The translations under genes and the position numbers were made by a program. A DNA stretch of 64,000 nt, taken from positions 6,134,335 to 6,198,334 of the forward strand of contig NC_054555.1 of the NCBI RefSeq assembly GCF_017654505.1. The letters run 5' to 3'. Below, one piece after another: positions 13,890-28,643 of this stretch (positions are counted from its first letter, which is position 1; each line of letters begins with the position of its first letter). This DNA comes from Polyodon spathula. Its lineage: Eukaryota > Chordata > Actinopteri > Acipenseriformes > Polyodontidae. The notes beneath the pieces were generated by a model. That model was given only the letters and a program-made list of their open reading frames with translations. It had not been told where the DNA came from and did not search any database.

Positions 13890-16468
13890 TCCCCACTGAT
13901 GATAATGAGAAGATCCTCAAGCAGGTTCAGAAGCATTTAAACTAGAAAGGAAGGGGGGAGAAATCAACAAAAAAAACAGAAGGGAGACCGCATCAAAAGA
14001 AGGACAACAACTCAGGTAAGACAACCATTAAATGTATTTATCTAAATGCTAGTAGTATCAGAAACAAAATTTTAGAACTTGAAGCTACTGCACTAACTAA
14101 TAACTATGATGTGATAGGTGTTACAGAAACTTGGTTGTCTGAGAGTGATGGGAACGAATGAAATGGTGTAAATGACAAATTACTGCTTCCTAACACAATT
14201 TGTCAAGGCACCGACTAGAGGGGAGGCATGCATTGATTTAGTCTTTTCAAATAACGAAGACAGAATAACTAAAACAGAGGTCAGAGAACCACTAGCAAAC
14301 TCAGACCACAACATAGTCTCATTTGAAGTGCTTTTTAAAACCCCAAAAGTAATGACTAAAGCTAAGGTTTACAATTTTAGAAAAGCAAACTATGAAGGTA
14401 TGAAACAGAGACTAACAGAAGTAAGTTGGAGTAAAATAGAGAAAACGTCCACAGAAAATGGGTGGCTGTTCTTTAAAAATGTAGTACTAGAGGCGCAAAA
14501 CAATTACATCTCTAAAGTAGACAAATCTAAATGTAAAACTAAATTGTCAAAATGGTTTAATAGATCAATTAAAAAAAAATATTCAGCGAAAAAAAGGCAC
14601 TTTACAGAGTGTTAAAAAGGGACCAAAAACAAAGTACACAGAAAGAGTACACAGAACTGCAAACGTAAGTTAGAAAAGCTAAAAGAGAAATAGAAATGAA
14701 CATTGCTAAGGGGGCTAAATCCAATTCCAAAATGCTTTTCTAATATTACAATAGCAAGCGAACATTCAAAGAGGAGGTTAAATATTTAAAAGATACAAAT
14801 AGCAAAATCATAGACGAAGAAAAAAAAAAGCAAATATATTAAATTACTTTTCACAAGTTTTTACAAAGGAGGATATTGACAACATGCCCCACATGTCAAC
14901 CAGTTCCTATTCAGTTTTAAATAACTTTAGCATAACCGAGGCAGAAGTGTTAAAGGGACTAGGAGCTCTTAAAATAAACAAATCCCCTGGGGTGGATGAG
15001 ATCCTCCCACTAGTACTCAAAGAAATGAAAGAAGTTATTTACAAACCGCTAACCAAGATCATGCAACAGTCTCTTGACACAGGGGTTGTACCGACAGACT
15101 GGAAAATTGCAAACGTAATACCGATCCACAAAAAGGGAAACTGAACCAGGTAACTACAGACCAGTAAGCCTGACTTCTATTATATGCAAACTTATGGAAA
15201 CTATAATAAGATCCAAAATGGAAAATTACCTATATAGTAACAGTATCCTGGTAGACAGTCAACATGGTTTTAGGAAAGGGAGATAGTGTCTAACTAACCT
15301 GCTTGATTTTTTTGAGGATGCAAAATCGATAATGGATAATTGCAAAGCATATGACATGGTTTATTTAGATTTCCAGAAAGCTTTAAAAAATTATTTCTCA
15401 AACTGAACGCAGTAGGGATTCAACGAAACACATGTACGTGGATTAGGGAGTGGTTAACATGTAGAAAACAGAAAGTACTGATTAGAGGAGAAACCTCAGA
15501 ATGGAGTGAGGTAACCAGTGGAGTACCACAGGGATCAGTATTAGGTTCTTTGCTATTCCTAATCTACATTAATGATTTAGATTCTGGTATAGTAAGCAAA
15601 CTTGTTAAATTTGCAGGCAACACAAAAATAGGAGGAGTGACAAACACTGTTGCAGCAGCAAAGGTCATTCAAAATGATCTAGACAATATTCAGAACTGGG
15701 CAGACACATGGCAAATGACATTTAATAGAGAAAAGTGTAAGGTACTGCAAGCAGGAAATACAAATGTTAATTATAAATATCATATGGGAGATATTTTGAA
15801 AAAAACCTAGGAGTTTTTGTTGACTCAGAAATGTCTTCATCTAGACAATGTGGGGAAACTATAAAAAAAGCCAACAAGATGCTCAGATACATTGTGAAAA
15901 GTGTTGAATTTAAGTCAAGGGAAGTAATGTTAAAACTGTACAATGCATTAGTAAGACCTCATCTTGAATATTGTATTCAGTTCTTGTCACCTCGCTACAA
16001 AAAGGATATTGCTGCTCTAGAAAGAGTGCAAAGAAGAGCGACCAGAATTATTCCGGGTTTAAAAGGCATGTCATATGCAGACAGGCTAAAAGAATTGAAT
16101 CTATTCAGTTTTGAACAAAGAAGACTATGCGGCGACCTAATTCAAACATTCAAAATTCTAAAAGGTATTGACAATGTCGACCAAAGGGACTTTTTCGACC
16201 TGAAAAAAGAAACAAGGACCAGGGGTCACAAATGGAGATTAGACAAAGGGGCATTCAGAATAGAAAATAGGAGGCACTTTTTTACACAGAGAATCGTGAG
16301 GGTCAGGAATCAACTCCCCAGTAATGTTGTTTAAGCTGACACCCTGGGATCCTTCAAGAAGATGCTTGATGAGATTCTGGGAATCATTAAGCTACTAACA
16401 ACCAAACGAGCAAGATGGGCCGAATGGCCTCCTCTCCTTTATAAACCTTCTATGTTCTTATGTTCTTA
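13890..16468 (+). pseudogene. CR1-clade non-LTR retrotransposon ORF2 (endonuclease-reverse transcriptase), dead copy
   Basis: Protein fragments read in order: start of the apurinic endonuclease domain (about 14024-14161, NASSIRNK... VIGVTETWL), its end (14172-14400, PTRGEACIDLVFSN, SDHNIVSFE), a linker, reverse transcriptase (14884-15810: KSPGVDEILP, VIPIHKKGN, PGNYRPVSL, VYLDFQKA, VPQGSVLGSLLFLIYINDL), and the C-terminal domain (15831-16334: LEYCIQFLSP, ALERVQRRATRII, RLKELNLFSFEQRRLCGDLI). About 100 residues of the endonuclease are deleted at 14161-14172, frame shifts occur near 14615, 15144, 15390 and 15810, and the FADD catalytic motif reads FAGN. The 3' end carries GGGCCGAATGGCCTCCTCTC and an ATGTTCTT octamer repeat, typical of CR1. 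It cannot encode active enzyme. Confidence 0.9.
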
Positions 16469-16686
16469 AGGGGAGTGTTATCCGTAGTTATTAGATTTTG
16501 AAAAGGAATACCAAATGTACTGTAAAACTGTTGTGCTATACTTTGCAACACAAATTGTGTATCCTGATTGAAAGGTTGGATAAATCCAAAAGGAATTATT
16601 AGTAAACGTTTTGACTGTCTCTGAAAATACAGACTATAAATGCAAATGAAGAATTGCAACCATTCATCAATTCAACTAATGGGTAC
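16469..16686. other. Spacer between LINE and LTR element
   Basis: Unrecognised single-copy-looking DNA ending in GTAC (16683-16686), the left target duplication of the LTR element. Confidence 0.5.
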
Positions 16687-17153
16687 TGTAATACAGCAGG
16701 GAGGGGGTTAATATCCTTCCTGCAGAAAACATGTGCGTATGCACATTTTGTTAATTGTTTTACTATTAATTATCCCCTGCACCTGGTTGCTATTGTTAAA
16801 TTAAACCCAGGTACAGGGTATTTATAGAGAGCAGCCAGTCTGTTTGGAGCTGCAGTGAGTGAAGAGCCCGGTTGCAGCAAGGCAACAGTAAAGTGTCGTG
16901 GTGCCGAAAGGGTACGTGGGTGTGTGTGTATACGTCTTTGTGAACCGGTAAACAGGTTAGCTGTCCGGTCTTGTGTTAGTTAGGTTCCGGTGTGTTAGTT
17001 AGTGCTCTGAATAAGAGCTAGGTGTTTTGTTTTGTTTATTTTGTTTGTATTTCGTGTATTAAAAATAGCGCATAAGCGCTTAAACTCCATTTCTTGTGTC
17101 CTGGGTCTGAATTAAAGGGACAACGAACTGTGTGAGTGGCGGAGTCTTTTACA
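16687..17153 (+). mobile_element. LTR 1 of tandem LTR retroelement
   Basis: Starts TGTAATACAGCAGGG and ends GGAGTCTTTTACA (TG...CA). It is 467 bases and matches 17710-18174 with about twenty differences by eye. It holds a TATA-like TATTTATAGAGAGC near 16818-16831 and TTAAAAATAGC near the end. Followed two bases later by a tRNA primer site. Confidence 0.88.
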
Positions 17154-17155
17154 TA

Positions 17156-17166
17156 TGGTGGCAGCG
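17156..17166 (+). promoter_or_regulatory. Primer binding site, tRNA-Leu type
   Basis: TGGTGGCAGCG starts two bases after LTR 1. It is complementary to the 3' end of a vertebrate tRNA-Leu (UAG), whose acceptor end I recall as CGCTGCCA plus CCA. The same site recurs at 18177-18187 after LTR 2. This fixes the LTR boundary and plus-strand direction. Confidence 0.7.
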
Positions 17167-17195
17167 TGTGTGGGTGCCCCTACGACCCAAAAGAA

Positions 17196-17714
17196 ATGGA
17201 AAGCATAGAGGAGTTGATCAAGAGGATCAACAGCAATACTGCTGCTCAAAGAGAGCAGACTATGAGACTGGAGAGAGAGCTAAGAGAGTCAGGATGGGCT
17301 CCATTGGAAAGAAGGGAGCGGGAGCAGACAAAATTGGAGCTGCTACTCCAAAAGTGGGAGCAGGAAGAAAATGCGTTGTTGACAGTGCTGGCGAGAGAAG
17401 TCCCGGAGTCGCCTGCACCAGAGGAGCTGATGCAGGGAGAACAGGAGGAAGAGACCGTCCCGGAGACATTGCTACATCCTCCTGTTCCCCGGCCGTCGCT
17501 TCGGTTGGCCCTGTCATCCCGGTGGGGTCCCGTGTCGCCGGTTCACGGTCCCTTTTTGGAAGCGTCGGAAGGACCGACCCACCCGCAAGTCCGCTCGTGG
17601 AAGAGGGCAAAAATTGACATTTGCGGACTTGAGTGTGGGTGGTTGTGTTTTAGGGGAGGGGGTGGCCTTGGAATGGCCGATCAGTGTTGCACACTTGTGG
17701 GGGAGGATGTGTAA
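17196..17714 (+). pseudogene. Gag-like leader ORF remnant of the LTR element
   Basis: From the ATG at 17196 an open frame of 172 codons begins MESIEELIKRINSN and continues with a charged, probably coiled-coil stretch rich in E, R and Q (to about residue 90), then a proline-rich part. From about residue 140 it reads through what should be the 3' end of the internal region and the polypurine tract (about 17697-17706, TGTGGGGGAGG) into LTR 2. No capsid, zinc knuckle, protease, RT or integrase is present; the internal region is only 556 bases, so the copy is nonautonomous. Most likely a Gypsy/Metaviridae gag start; the family is not certain. Confidence 0.55.
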
Positions 17715-18174
17715 TATAGCAGGGAGGGGGTTAATATCCTCCCTGCAGAAAACATGTGCGTATGCACATTTTGTTAATTGTTTTATTATTAATTATCCCC
17801 TGCACCAGGTTGCTATTGTTAAATTAAACCCCAGGTGCAGGGTATTTATCGAGAGCAGCCAGTCTGTTCAGGGCTGCTGTGAGCAAAGAGCCCGGTTGCA
17901 GCAAGGCAACCGTAAAGTGTCGTGGTGCCGAAAGGGTACGTGGGCGTGTGTGTATACGTCTTTTTGTGAACTGGTAAACAGATTATCTGTCCGGTCTTGT
18001 GTTAGTTAGGTTCTGGTGTGTTAGTTAGTGCTCTGAATAGGAGCTAAGTGTTTTGTTTATTTTGTTTGTATTTCGTGTATTAAAAATAGCGCATAAGCGC
18101 TGAAACTTCATTTCTTGTGTCCTGGGTCTGAATTAAAGGGACAACGAACTTTGTGAGTGGCGGAGTCTTTTACA
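17710..18174 (+). mobile_element. LTR 2 (middle LTR) of tandem LTR retroelement
   Basis: 465 bases, TGTAATATAGCAGGG to GAGTCTTTTACA, preceded by a polypurine tract and followed by its own primer site, so it serves as 3' LTR of unit 1 and 5' LTR of unit 2. It lacks a 5-base TTTTG unit present in LTR 1 near 17020-17040. Confidence 0.88.
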
Positions 18175-18438
18175 TATGGTGGCAGCGTGTGTGGGTGCCC
18201 CTATGACCCAAAAGAAATGGAAAGCATAGAGGAGTTGATCAAGAGGATCAACAGCAATACTGCTGCTCAAAGAGAGCAGACTATGAGACTGGAGAGAGAG
18301 CTGAGAGAGTCGGGATGAGCTCCACTGGAAAGAAGGGAGCGGGAGCCAACAGAATTGGAGCTGCTACTCCAAAAGTGGGAGCAGGCAGAAAATGCGTTGT
18401 TGACAGTGCCGGCGAGAGAAGTCCCAGAGTCTTTTACA
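18175..18438 (+). mobile_element. Truncated second internal region plus 12-bp stub of a third LTR
   Basis: Repeats the primer site and the gag start (ATG 18217). Codon 34, tryptophan in the first unit, is a TGA stop (18316-18318). The homology to the internal region ends at GTCCCAGAGTC and jumps to CTTTTACA, the last bases of the LTR, followed at once by GTAC (18439-18442), the same 4 bases as before LTR 1. Confidence 0.82.
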
Positions 18439-18442
18439 GTAC

Positions 18443-21400
18443 TTTACCAGAAAAAAAAGGGACACGTTAATAACATTTGTCTTCTTAATACATGAAAGTA
18501 CTGTACTGCCTAAGCAAATATGTGTACATAAGAAAAAAAAAAGCCTCTAATAACTCTAATATCCCTAGTCATAGCTACAGCTATGTAATACACATTAGAA
18601 TGCATACTGTATACGTGGTAAGATCTGGTTTGCAAACTACTTGGGTCTAATTATCTATATTGAATTCATAAGGACATTTTCAATTAACCCTATTTTATGA
18701 ATACCAAAAATAATCTGCTCAGCTTCTTTAAATAGCCTGTTTTAAGGAGATTGAATCACACAGAATGTGCTGACTACTCTAAAGCACAATTCAAGATGTC
18801 GCTTCATTATACAAGCACATTATGTCATTCTTCAGCCCAAATCACCCCCACCACACCAAACAATTATGCAAAATGATGCAAAATGCAACAATAGCACACT
18901 GCTTTTTTACCTCACATTTGCTGTACATTTTTCAGTTTACAGCATTTTTATGTAAATATAAAGACATTTACAGCAAAACAAGTGTGTTACAAATGTTTCA
19001 TTCTTTTTTTAAAATTTTTTAACAATGCAGAATACCCAGGTTGAAAAAGTGAAAAACAGTCATAAATACATGGATGCCTGCAGCCAAGAAAATTTGGGCT
19101 CTGTCGGGACTTGGATGAGAAACTTGGTAGAGTGATATTCCTGGTTTCTGTTAAAACAAGTTATTTTTTGTGTTTTTTTCATTGTGATGAATAGACAATT
19201 CTAAGCGTCAGGGACTGTCTGTAAGTATTGTCTGATGTGCATTGGAAAACACATTTCAAAGACAAATATTGCTGTACAGCGGGAGGGACTTGAGGTCCAA
19301 GGTTTAAAACCACTGGACTGGACTGGACTGGGCTGGAGGAGGGGGGCTTGCTGTTGGAAAGAGTCCTTTGACATTCTTTTATTAACTTGTCCTTGCCTAC
19401 AGGAATTGTGATGCATCCCCGCTACCCTATATAGAAAAAGAACATAAGAGCAAGCTGGTCACCAGGCTGGAGGGCGAAGAAAAACCAATAACAAAGAAAA
19501 AAAGTGCCGTGCTAGAGAACTGACAGAGTACGCCCACAGAAACAAAACGTTCAACATTGCTTAACCCCCACGACTGACACAGAAACAAAGTGGGTTGAAA
19601 TGTAAAAAACAGTGTAAGGAATAAGTCCCTGTTAAAGACAGTGATACCATTTACTGTAGCATGACTAGAACTTCATCTTTCTTAACACTCCCCACCATGC
19701 TTCTCATCTGTGCCATTTTTTGATGATTACATATTGTTTTTAGCTGGGGCTGTTCATATTGCGGCTGCCTTTCATTCAATATATTTCCCTGTAATGCCTT
19801 CTGGATGTACTTCAACTTGTCCCTTTACTGTGCATTCTGAATATGCAGCTGGTGACAGGAGTCTGCTTAAACACTATTTTTCTAATTATATCAGTGGACT
19901 GTCAGTAACTATAATGATGCCCATCCTCTTGCTGGATCTATTAGGAGAGTGAAAATGAACAGATGCTTTGATCAGTGTGGTGGTGCTGTACCAAGGAGTG
20001 TGGTGCTGTTATATATATTTTTCATTAGAGGCAAAATAGGACATTGTAGCTTTCTAAAGGGCTAAACCACTAGAGAACCAAGAGAAAAACTAAATGGTAA
20101 CCTTGGTGATTCTATGACACAGATGACGTACGCATTATTATTAACACAATGCCATAATTAGAACATACATACAGCAGTCTCTTAGGCCACAATCAATGAT
20201 CACTGATGCATTATCTCACTATTATAAAAATGTTGGTGGGTAAAAGGAATGTTTTATACTTTATATTCCTCTCCTCTGTACAAAAGCTGATTACACTGTG
20301 GCCTACATGGTCATATTTGAATGTAGTTTCACAAGACATGGTTAGTCACACTTATACCCAAATAATTAGCTGAAAAAGTTAATAAGTTTGCATTCTCAAT
20401 TTTGTAACGGACTAATGGCATGCCTTTCAACCTACATTTTGACACGCTCTTAACTCATGGTCTGCATACTAATCATACAAAATATCCTGCTTCCCGTAAA
20501 AGCAACGTGACATTATATAAGTGTAGAAGTAGCAATGGAAAGAAAAGCATAGAATGAGAAAAAAATGGGTGGATTTATCACAGAAAGAAGTCAGACTGGT
20601 AGCTACAAGAAGCAAGCTGTGATGAAGTGATGGGATACAGCAAACCTGTAGTGGAAGAGTGACTGGTTTTTGAGGTTGGGAACACAATGTGGAAGCCTGA
20701 GGTTGTTGGTCTCAAATCAACCCCCACTGAATATTAGACAATCACCCAACTCAGCACAGTTGGATTAATCAAGATCCAAAGCTGAATGGGAGAATTGAGG
20801 TACTCACAAAGAATTGTGTGGCTTTGTGTCTGACTGTAGCAAGTGCTACCATGCTTCACCTTTCACACAGACACACATTGCACAAGCACTCAACCAATTC
20901 AAAGTTGCAGAGAGACTGTGTATGGATTGAGGTCTGTTTTAATGGTAAAGTTGTTCTGATGTTAGGGAATGAGCACTGTGGTTTACTTTGTGATACTTCT
21001 TAGCAAAGCACCAGTTTTGCATTAAAAACATGCATCTTGCACATGTGTGTGAGATAATCTTTTAGGTACAGATTGTGAGAAAGACAAACCTGTAATGATA
21101 CAATCAACAGGACTTTCCATCAAACAGATCCTCAACTGTGTTTCTGCAAATTAATTACAGTGAACTGCTTTATTGTATGTATGTTATGTACAGTCCTATG
21201 GGAAATGTTGTATTGTGTTAGTGTATGTGCCATTAAAGGTCTGTCTATTACCAAATATGGTTCCTGCTTGTTATAACACAGCACTTCAGTAACAGATTGT
21301 TATTGCTGCCTTTTTACTTTAATGACAGAAACAACACAATGGAATTTACATTCAGCGTACAAACAGCTTGCTGGTAAAACGTATACACATTTCAAATCAA

Positions 21401-23029
21401 TGAAGGGGAAATACAGCATAGTAAGCGGTGTTTATGTCCTACAGTTTCATTATTTTTTTGACATGCTGAAAACTCCTAAAGTAGCACATTTCTCATAATT
21501 GGTGTGCTGAAGAACAACACATTCTACCAGCTCTGCAATTTACATTATTTGCAAAGTGCATACTCATCAATACATGGCCTATCTGATATATTGCAGTCCT
21601 GATTTGCTTGCCACACGTCAGACAATGCACCATGCTGCCCTCAAAGAAATACAAATACAATCTAATTATATCTGATTGCGATTCATAAGGAAAAATAACT
21701 CTGTGTGGATTTGCGAACTAAAATCCAGGAATAATGTTACAGGCACATTAATATGACACACTGCATTGTACATATTCACCACTCTTTATTTATGATGTAT
21801 ATGAAACAAATAATTTTCCTATGTGGCTACATCATCTGTAATGCTCCCATTATGTTTCCATAATGATTTTGTGGCATGTGGAACTGGATTCCAAGAGGTA
21901 ACAGTTAATAAATTAGTCCTCTGGGGCATTCTATTACTCTTTTATGTTTTCATATACAATTTTTTTTATTTTTTAATTATCTTTTCATTATTCAACAGTA
22001 AATACTGCTTCCCACTGGCTCTGTTTATTGCATAAAAAGTTTAATTTGACACCAAGTTACTACTTCCCCTTCACTGTTCTTTTTGAGTTCTGTCACTTAA
22101 TTTGGAACTATCATATTAAGAACAGTAGCCGCATCGTAAAGGAATGGAATGTATTGGAGCCTCACCATGTAACCGGTCACATGATTAACGGTGATGTATA
22201 TAAGACTCAATATAAACAGCAGCAATGTTTACAGCAACTGTTGGGACCCGGAATTGTATTGTTCTATATTTTTCTAGATTTTGTAGTAAGTAGTAACAGA
22301 GCCATGATATTTTTAACGACAGTCTTATATAAATCATACAGTATGTGAGCAAAGTACACTATGTAATACAAGCTCTGATTAGTAATACTGGAGCACTTAA
22401 AGAATGTTAAATGAGTTGTACTTTGAAAGTCACCATTTAGGATCAAGCAAAAGTCAATACGAAAAAGGTCGACTGCCTGTGAGTTTAGTGGATCAATATT
22501 TGAAAATAAATGTTTGGTGTTTGGTCAACACCTACCATAATTTTGGTGTATAAGACACATCCTGTTACACAGTATTTCAGAACTGTTGCATATTAAATAG
22601 GTTGTGATTTCTATATAAGGCATTAGTGTATTTAGTGTATTACATTTGTGTTTTTGATAGGGTAGTATAAAAGACGTGAGCATTAAGCAAAAACATATGC
22701 ATTATACACAGAGTGCACAGTATATTCATCAAATTATAATCCCTGCATACTGCTATCAGGGGCAAGCTGGGTCCTCTAGAAGTTTAGAGCTGTAATCTTA
22801 ACAATTTGGGTTGCTCTGTGGCAGACCAACCACCAGCCAGGTGTATAAGTAAATCCTGCTGACCTACTCACATAGTAGACGTGTGGTTGCTGATGGGCGC
22901 CATAAATCCTGTCAGACAGGAGACTTGCATATCCAGCATTATATTACTATTGAGATAGAGCATGTACAACACTGTTTGTTTCTTTGTAACAGAGGAGAAC
23001 AGGAATAGAAAGAATGAAAGTCGAAAGTG

Positions 23030-23032
<3 letters not shown>
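18443..23032. other. Intergenic, nothing recognised
   Basis: AT-rich DNA without recognisable exons. A short TGGAC minisatellite is at about 19316-19335. Open frames are short and look random. Confidence 0.4.

Positions 23033-23106
<74 letters not shown>
23033..23106. repeat. (AT)n microsatellite
   Basis: Uninterrupted AT dinucleotides over about 74 bases. Confidence 0.95.
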
Positions 23107-23109
<3 letters not shown>

Positions 23110-25231
23110 CTGCTCTCTTATAGCCTTGAGGGAAATGACCTGAGGTGGACTGGATGACTCTGGCATGTTTTACATCATCAGAGGAAGAGAGAAAACAAGA
23201 ACAAACAAGACAAGGGCTGCTATCTGCTTTTCCATCTGTATTTTGCAAATATACACTAGTCCCCCCTTGAACTTTACTTTGTTGTTACACAAATGATTGA
23301 TAAAATGCTAGGAGAAAAACAAACTTGTTTGTAAATGTGCATGAATATCCTGGAAAATAGATATTATTTTGGACTTTGAATTTACTTATTAGTGTTACAG
23401 TTAATTGCAGGTAATACTCGTAGTCCTGACTACGACAGCCACTTTAGTTTGTTACAATGAAAAAGTATTTGAGTATAGACCAGTATACCAAACAGACAAT
23501 TTCCCCCATGGCTCTGGTCCAGGTGTCCTGAGGGGACACACAAGCGTGTATAGTCAGGACCAGCACCAGCAGTTCCCACTTACCTGAATAGTGCTGTTTA
23601 TTTGCTTAAGCTTTTTGGCTACATGACCAGGCAAGCACCACCAAACCCTCTACTGTACAGAAGATGGTACATTGAAAAGCGCCTGACCTCCAGACAGCAA
23701 CATTCAGGACACACCCCAAGACACCACAAATAGAATTCTGCCCTAAATATTTACCTCTTAAATCAATTAAACACAACCAGGCTGGGACAGTGATAATCTT
23801 TCCATTTGCATACATTTATTTAAAACAAAGGACCAGTAAAATAAAATATAATCTATTGATTAAATATATTGCGCTTTTTAGTCTTATGGTTAAATCAAGT
23901 TCCTCAAGTTTTGTTTTAAAACATTTCAAATTATTAATTAGGTAAAATGTGAACTTCAGTTTTGTAGTAAAATATAAAGGAGAATAGTTCAATTAGGTTT
24001 GATATCGTTCGTGCAACATTGCAATTTCAACCTGCTTTCATTAAACCATGACCTTTAAGCTCATATCTTATATTCTCACCAAGCAAGGCTCAGCAGTTTA
24101 ACAAACAATGCGGTTCTCATTCTTGCCGTTGGTAACACATATGATGTCTGTAAACCTGTTAGGTGACCAGAAACAAAACAGGATTTAAAAAGACAAAAGT
24201 CTCATGGTAGCTCCGTCCGTATCTAAAACAAAACCCAAAACTCAAAACCCAAAACATAAAACTCATAACTCAAAATTCATAACTTAGTTTAATCAAAACT
24301 TCCAATGCCCTTTTTGTTCCCACCCTGTGAGGACAGCTGTCAACCACTGATATCTATGACACCCTCTGAATATGTCAATAGTGAATAAACCAAATAAAAA
24401 CGATTATAATAAATAACAACAACAATAATGAGCACTTATCACAGATTGAAACACTCTTCTTTGAAATCGTCTGCACATACAAGGCTATTCAAATTATTTC
24501 ACTTTGAAAACCTGAATAACAAAGTGGGTTAGCAGTTAGCAAAACTATTCAGTATCAAACACATCTTCCTAATTATATTATGATCCATATGAATTCTCAA
24601 ATATGTGAATCTGTGCTTAGAAAAAATCTGACAAGTTACATCAGCTAGAAAACATGACTGCATAACTAAAGTATGTGCCTGTTAATTACAGCCCATTTGC
24701 AAGAGCGATTGTCTACAATTAACCAGCAAGGAAATTGAAATCAAATGTTCTCAGACAAAGGCGTTTTAGGAGTTTTACACTAAAGGAGATTTATTTGTAT
24801 CTAGAGCCAGCTGTTTTAGTGTTCTTGAGTTTAATTGGTTGCATAGGTTTAATGGCATGCACAGTTTTAATGTACAGTACAGCTGGATGCTTATCCTAAT
24901 CAAATGGCCCACTTTCCTCTCTTTATAAATCTATAGAGCATAAAGGAAGGTTTAACTCTGAGTTTACAAACCATTTGTTTGCAGACCTCATTTCACTGTA
25001 TTTGCATTGTACATAGTAATATGTTTTATTTATCATTGCATTTTTAATATCTTAATAAACAGGACAACTGATAAAAAGTGCACATCATATGCACACAAAG
25101 GTTTCTTCTTTTTTTTCTTCTTTATTTCTGGACCAATATGACTACGACAATTGTTTGCTGAAAAGCTGAAATGTGGCTGAATCAGAAAGCATAGGGAAGA
25201 AAATACAATCTACTGTGTTTTGCAGTTGACA

Positions 25232-25237
<6 letters not shown>
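23107..25237. other. Intergenic, nothing recognised
   Basis: No gene seen. A degenerate AAAACCCAAAACT-type array lies at about 24223-24290. Confidence 0.4.

Positions 25238-25299
<62 letters not shown>
25238..25299. repeat. (TC)n microsatellite
   Basis: About 62 bases of pure CT dinucleotide, a polypyrimidine/polypurine tract that could form triplex DNA. Confidence 0.95.
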
Positions 25300-28172
<2,873 letters not shown>

Positions 28173-28377
28173 GTTTATATAAGTATATACACTGTACTTT
28201 TCAGTTTCCCAAGAAGCAATCATAAATGCTAATTACATATTTAAGGCAGTCTACTTCTTGTACTGAAACCTAGTTCTGCATTACTATTCAATGCTGGGGT
28301 AGGGGGCGGGGGAATGGTCTGTAACAGAATCAATTTTCAAGACGTGTCATACTTAAATGATAAAGTTATTCCACTGC

Positions 28378-28383
28378 TTTATT
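28378..28383 (-). terminator. Candidate ADRB2 poly(A) signal
   Basis: TTTATT on the plus strand is AATAAA on the gene strand, about 260 bases after the stop codon. Further TTTATT near 27987 lies beyond the (TA)n tract and is a second possibility. Confidence 0.5.
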
Positions 28384-28643
28384 CTAGCTATGAGGTAGGT
28401 GAAATGCGAATTTGCAGTACCTACTTTACAGAATGAACATGCATTTTTGAGTGGACCCTTAAATGGAACACACACTAAACTGCTGACTTTTAAGATGGCA
28501 CTGTGAAAAAAATCTAAAAACAAAAACAAACAAAAAATGAAGCACATTTAGGCAAAATAAAAAAGAACAATGCTTACCAGATCATTTAAGTTTTATGATA
28601 TAGATCATTTGAAGTCACCTACATGTTATGAATTCTCTATACA

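Noticed and set aside
17132..17617. Overlapping 161-codon plus-strand and 116-codon minus-strand frames in the LTR internal region
   Set aside because: Shadows of the gag-like frame that starts at 17196; they lack an element-typical start or motif.
22868..23248. Long frames of repeating Ile-Tyr residues
   Set aside because: Translation of the (TA)n microsatellite; same for 27943-28225.
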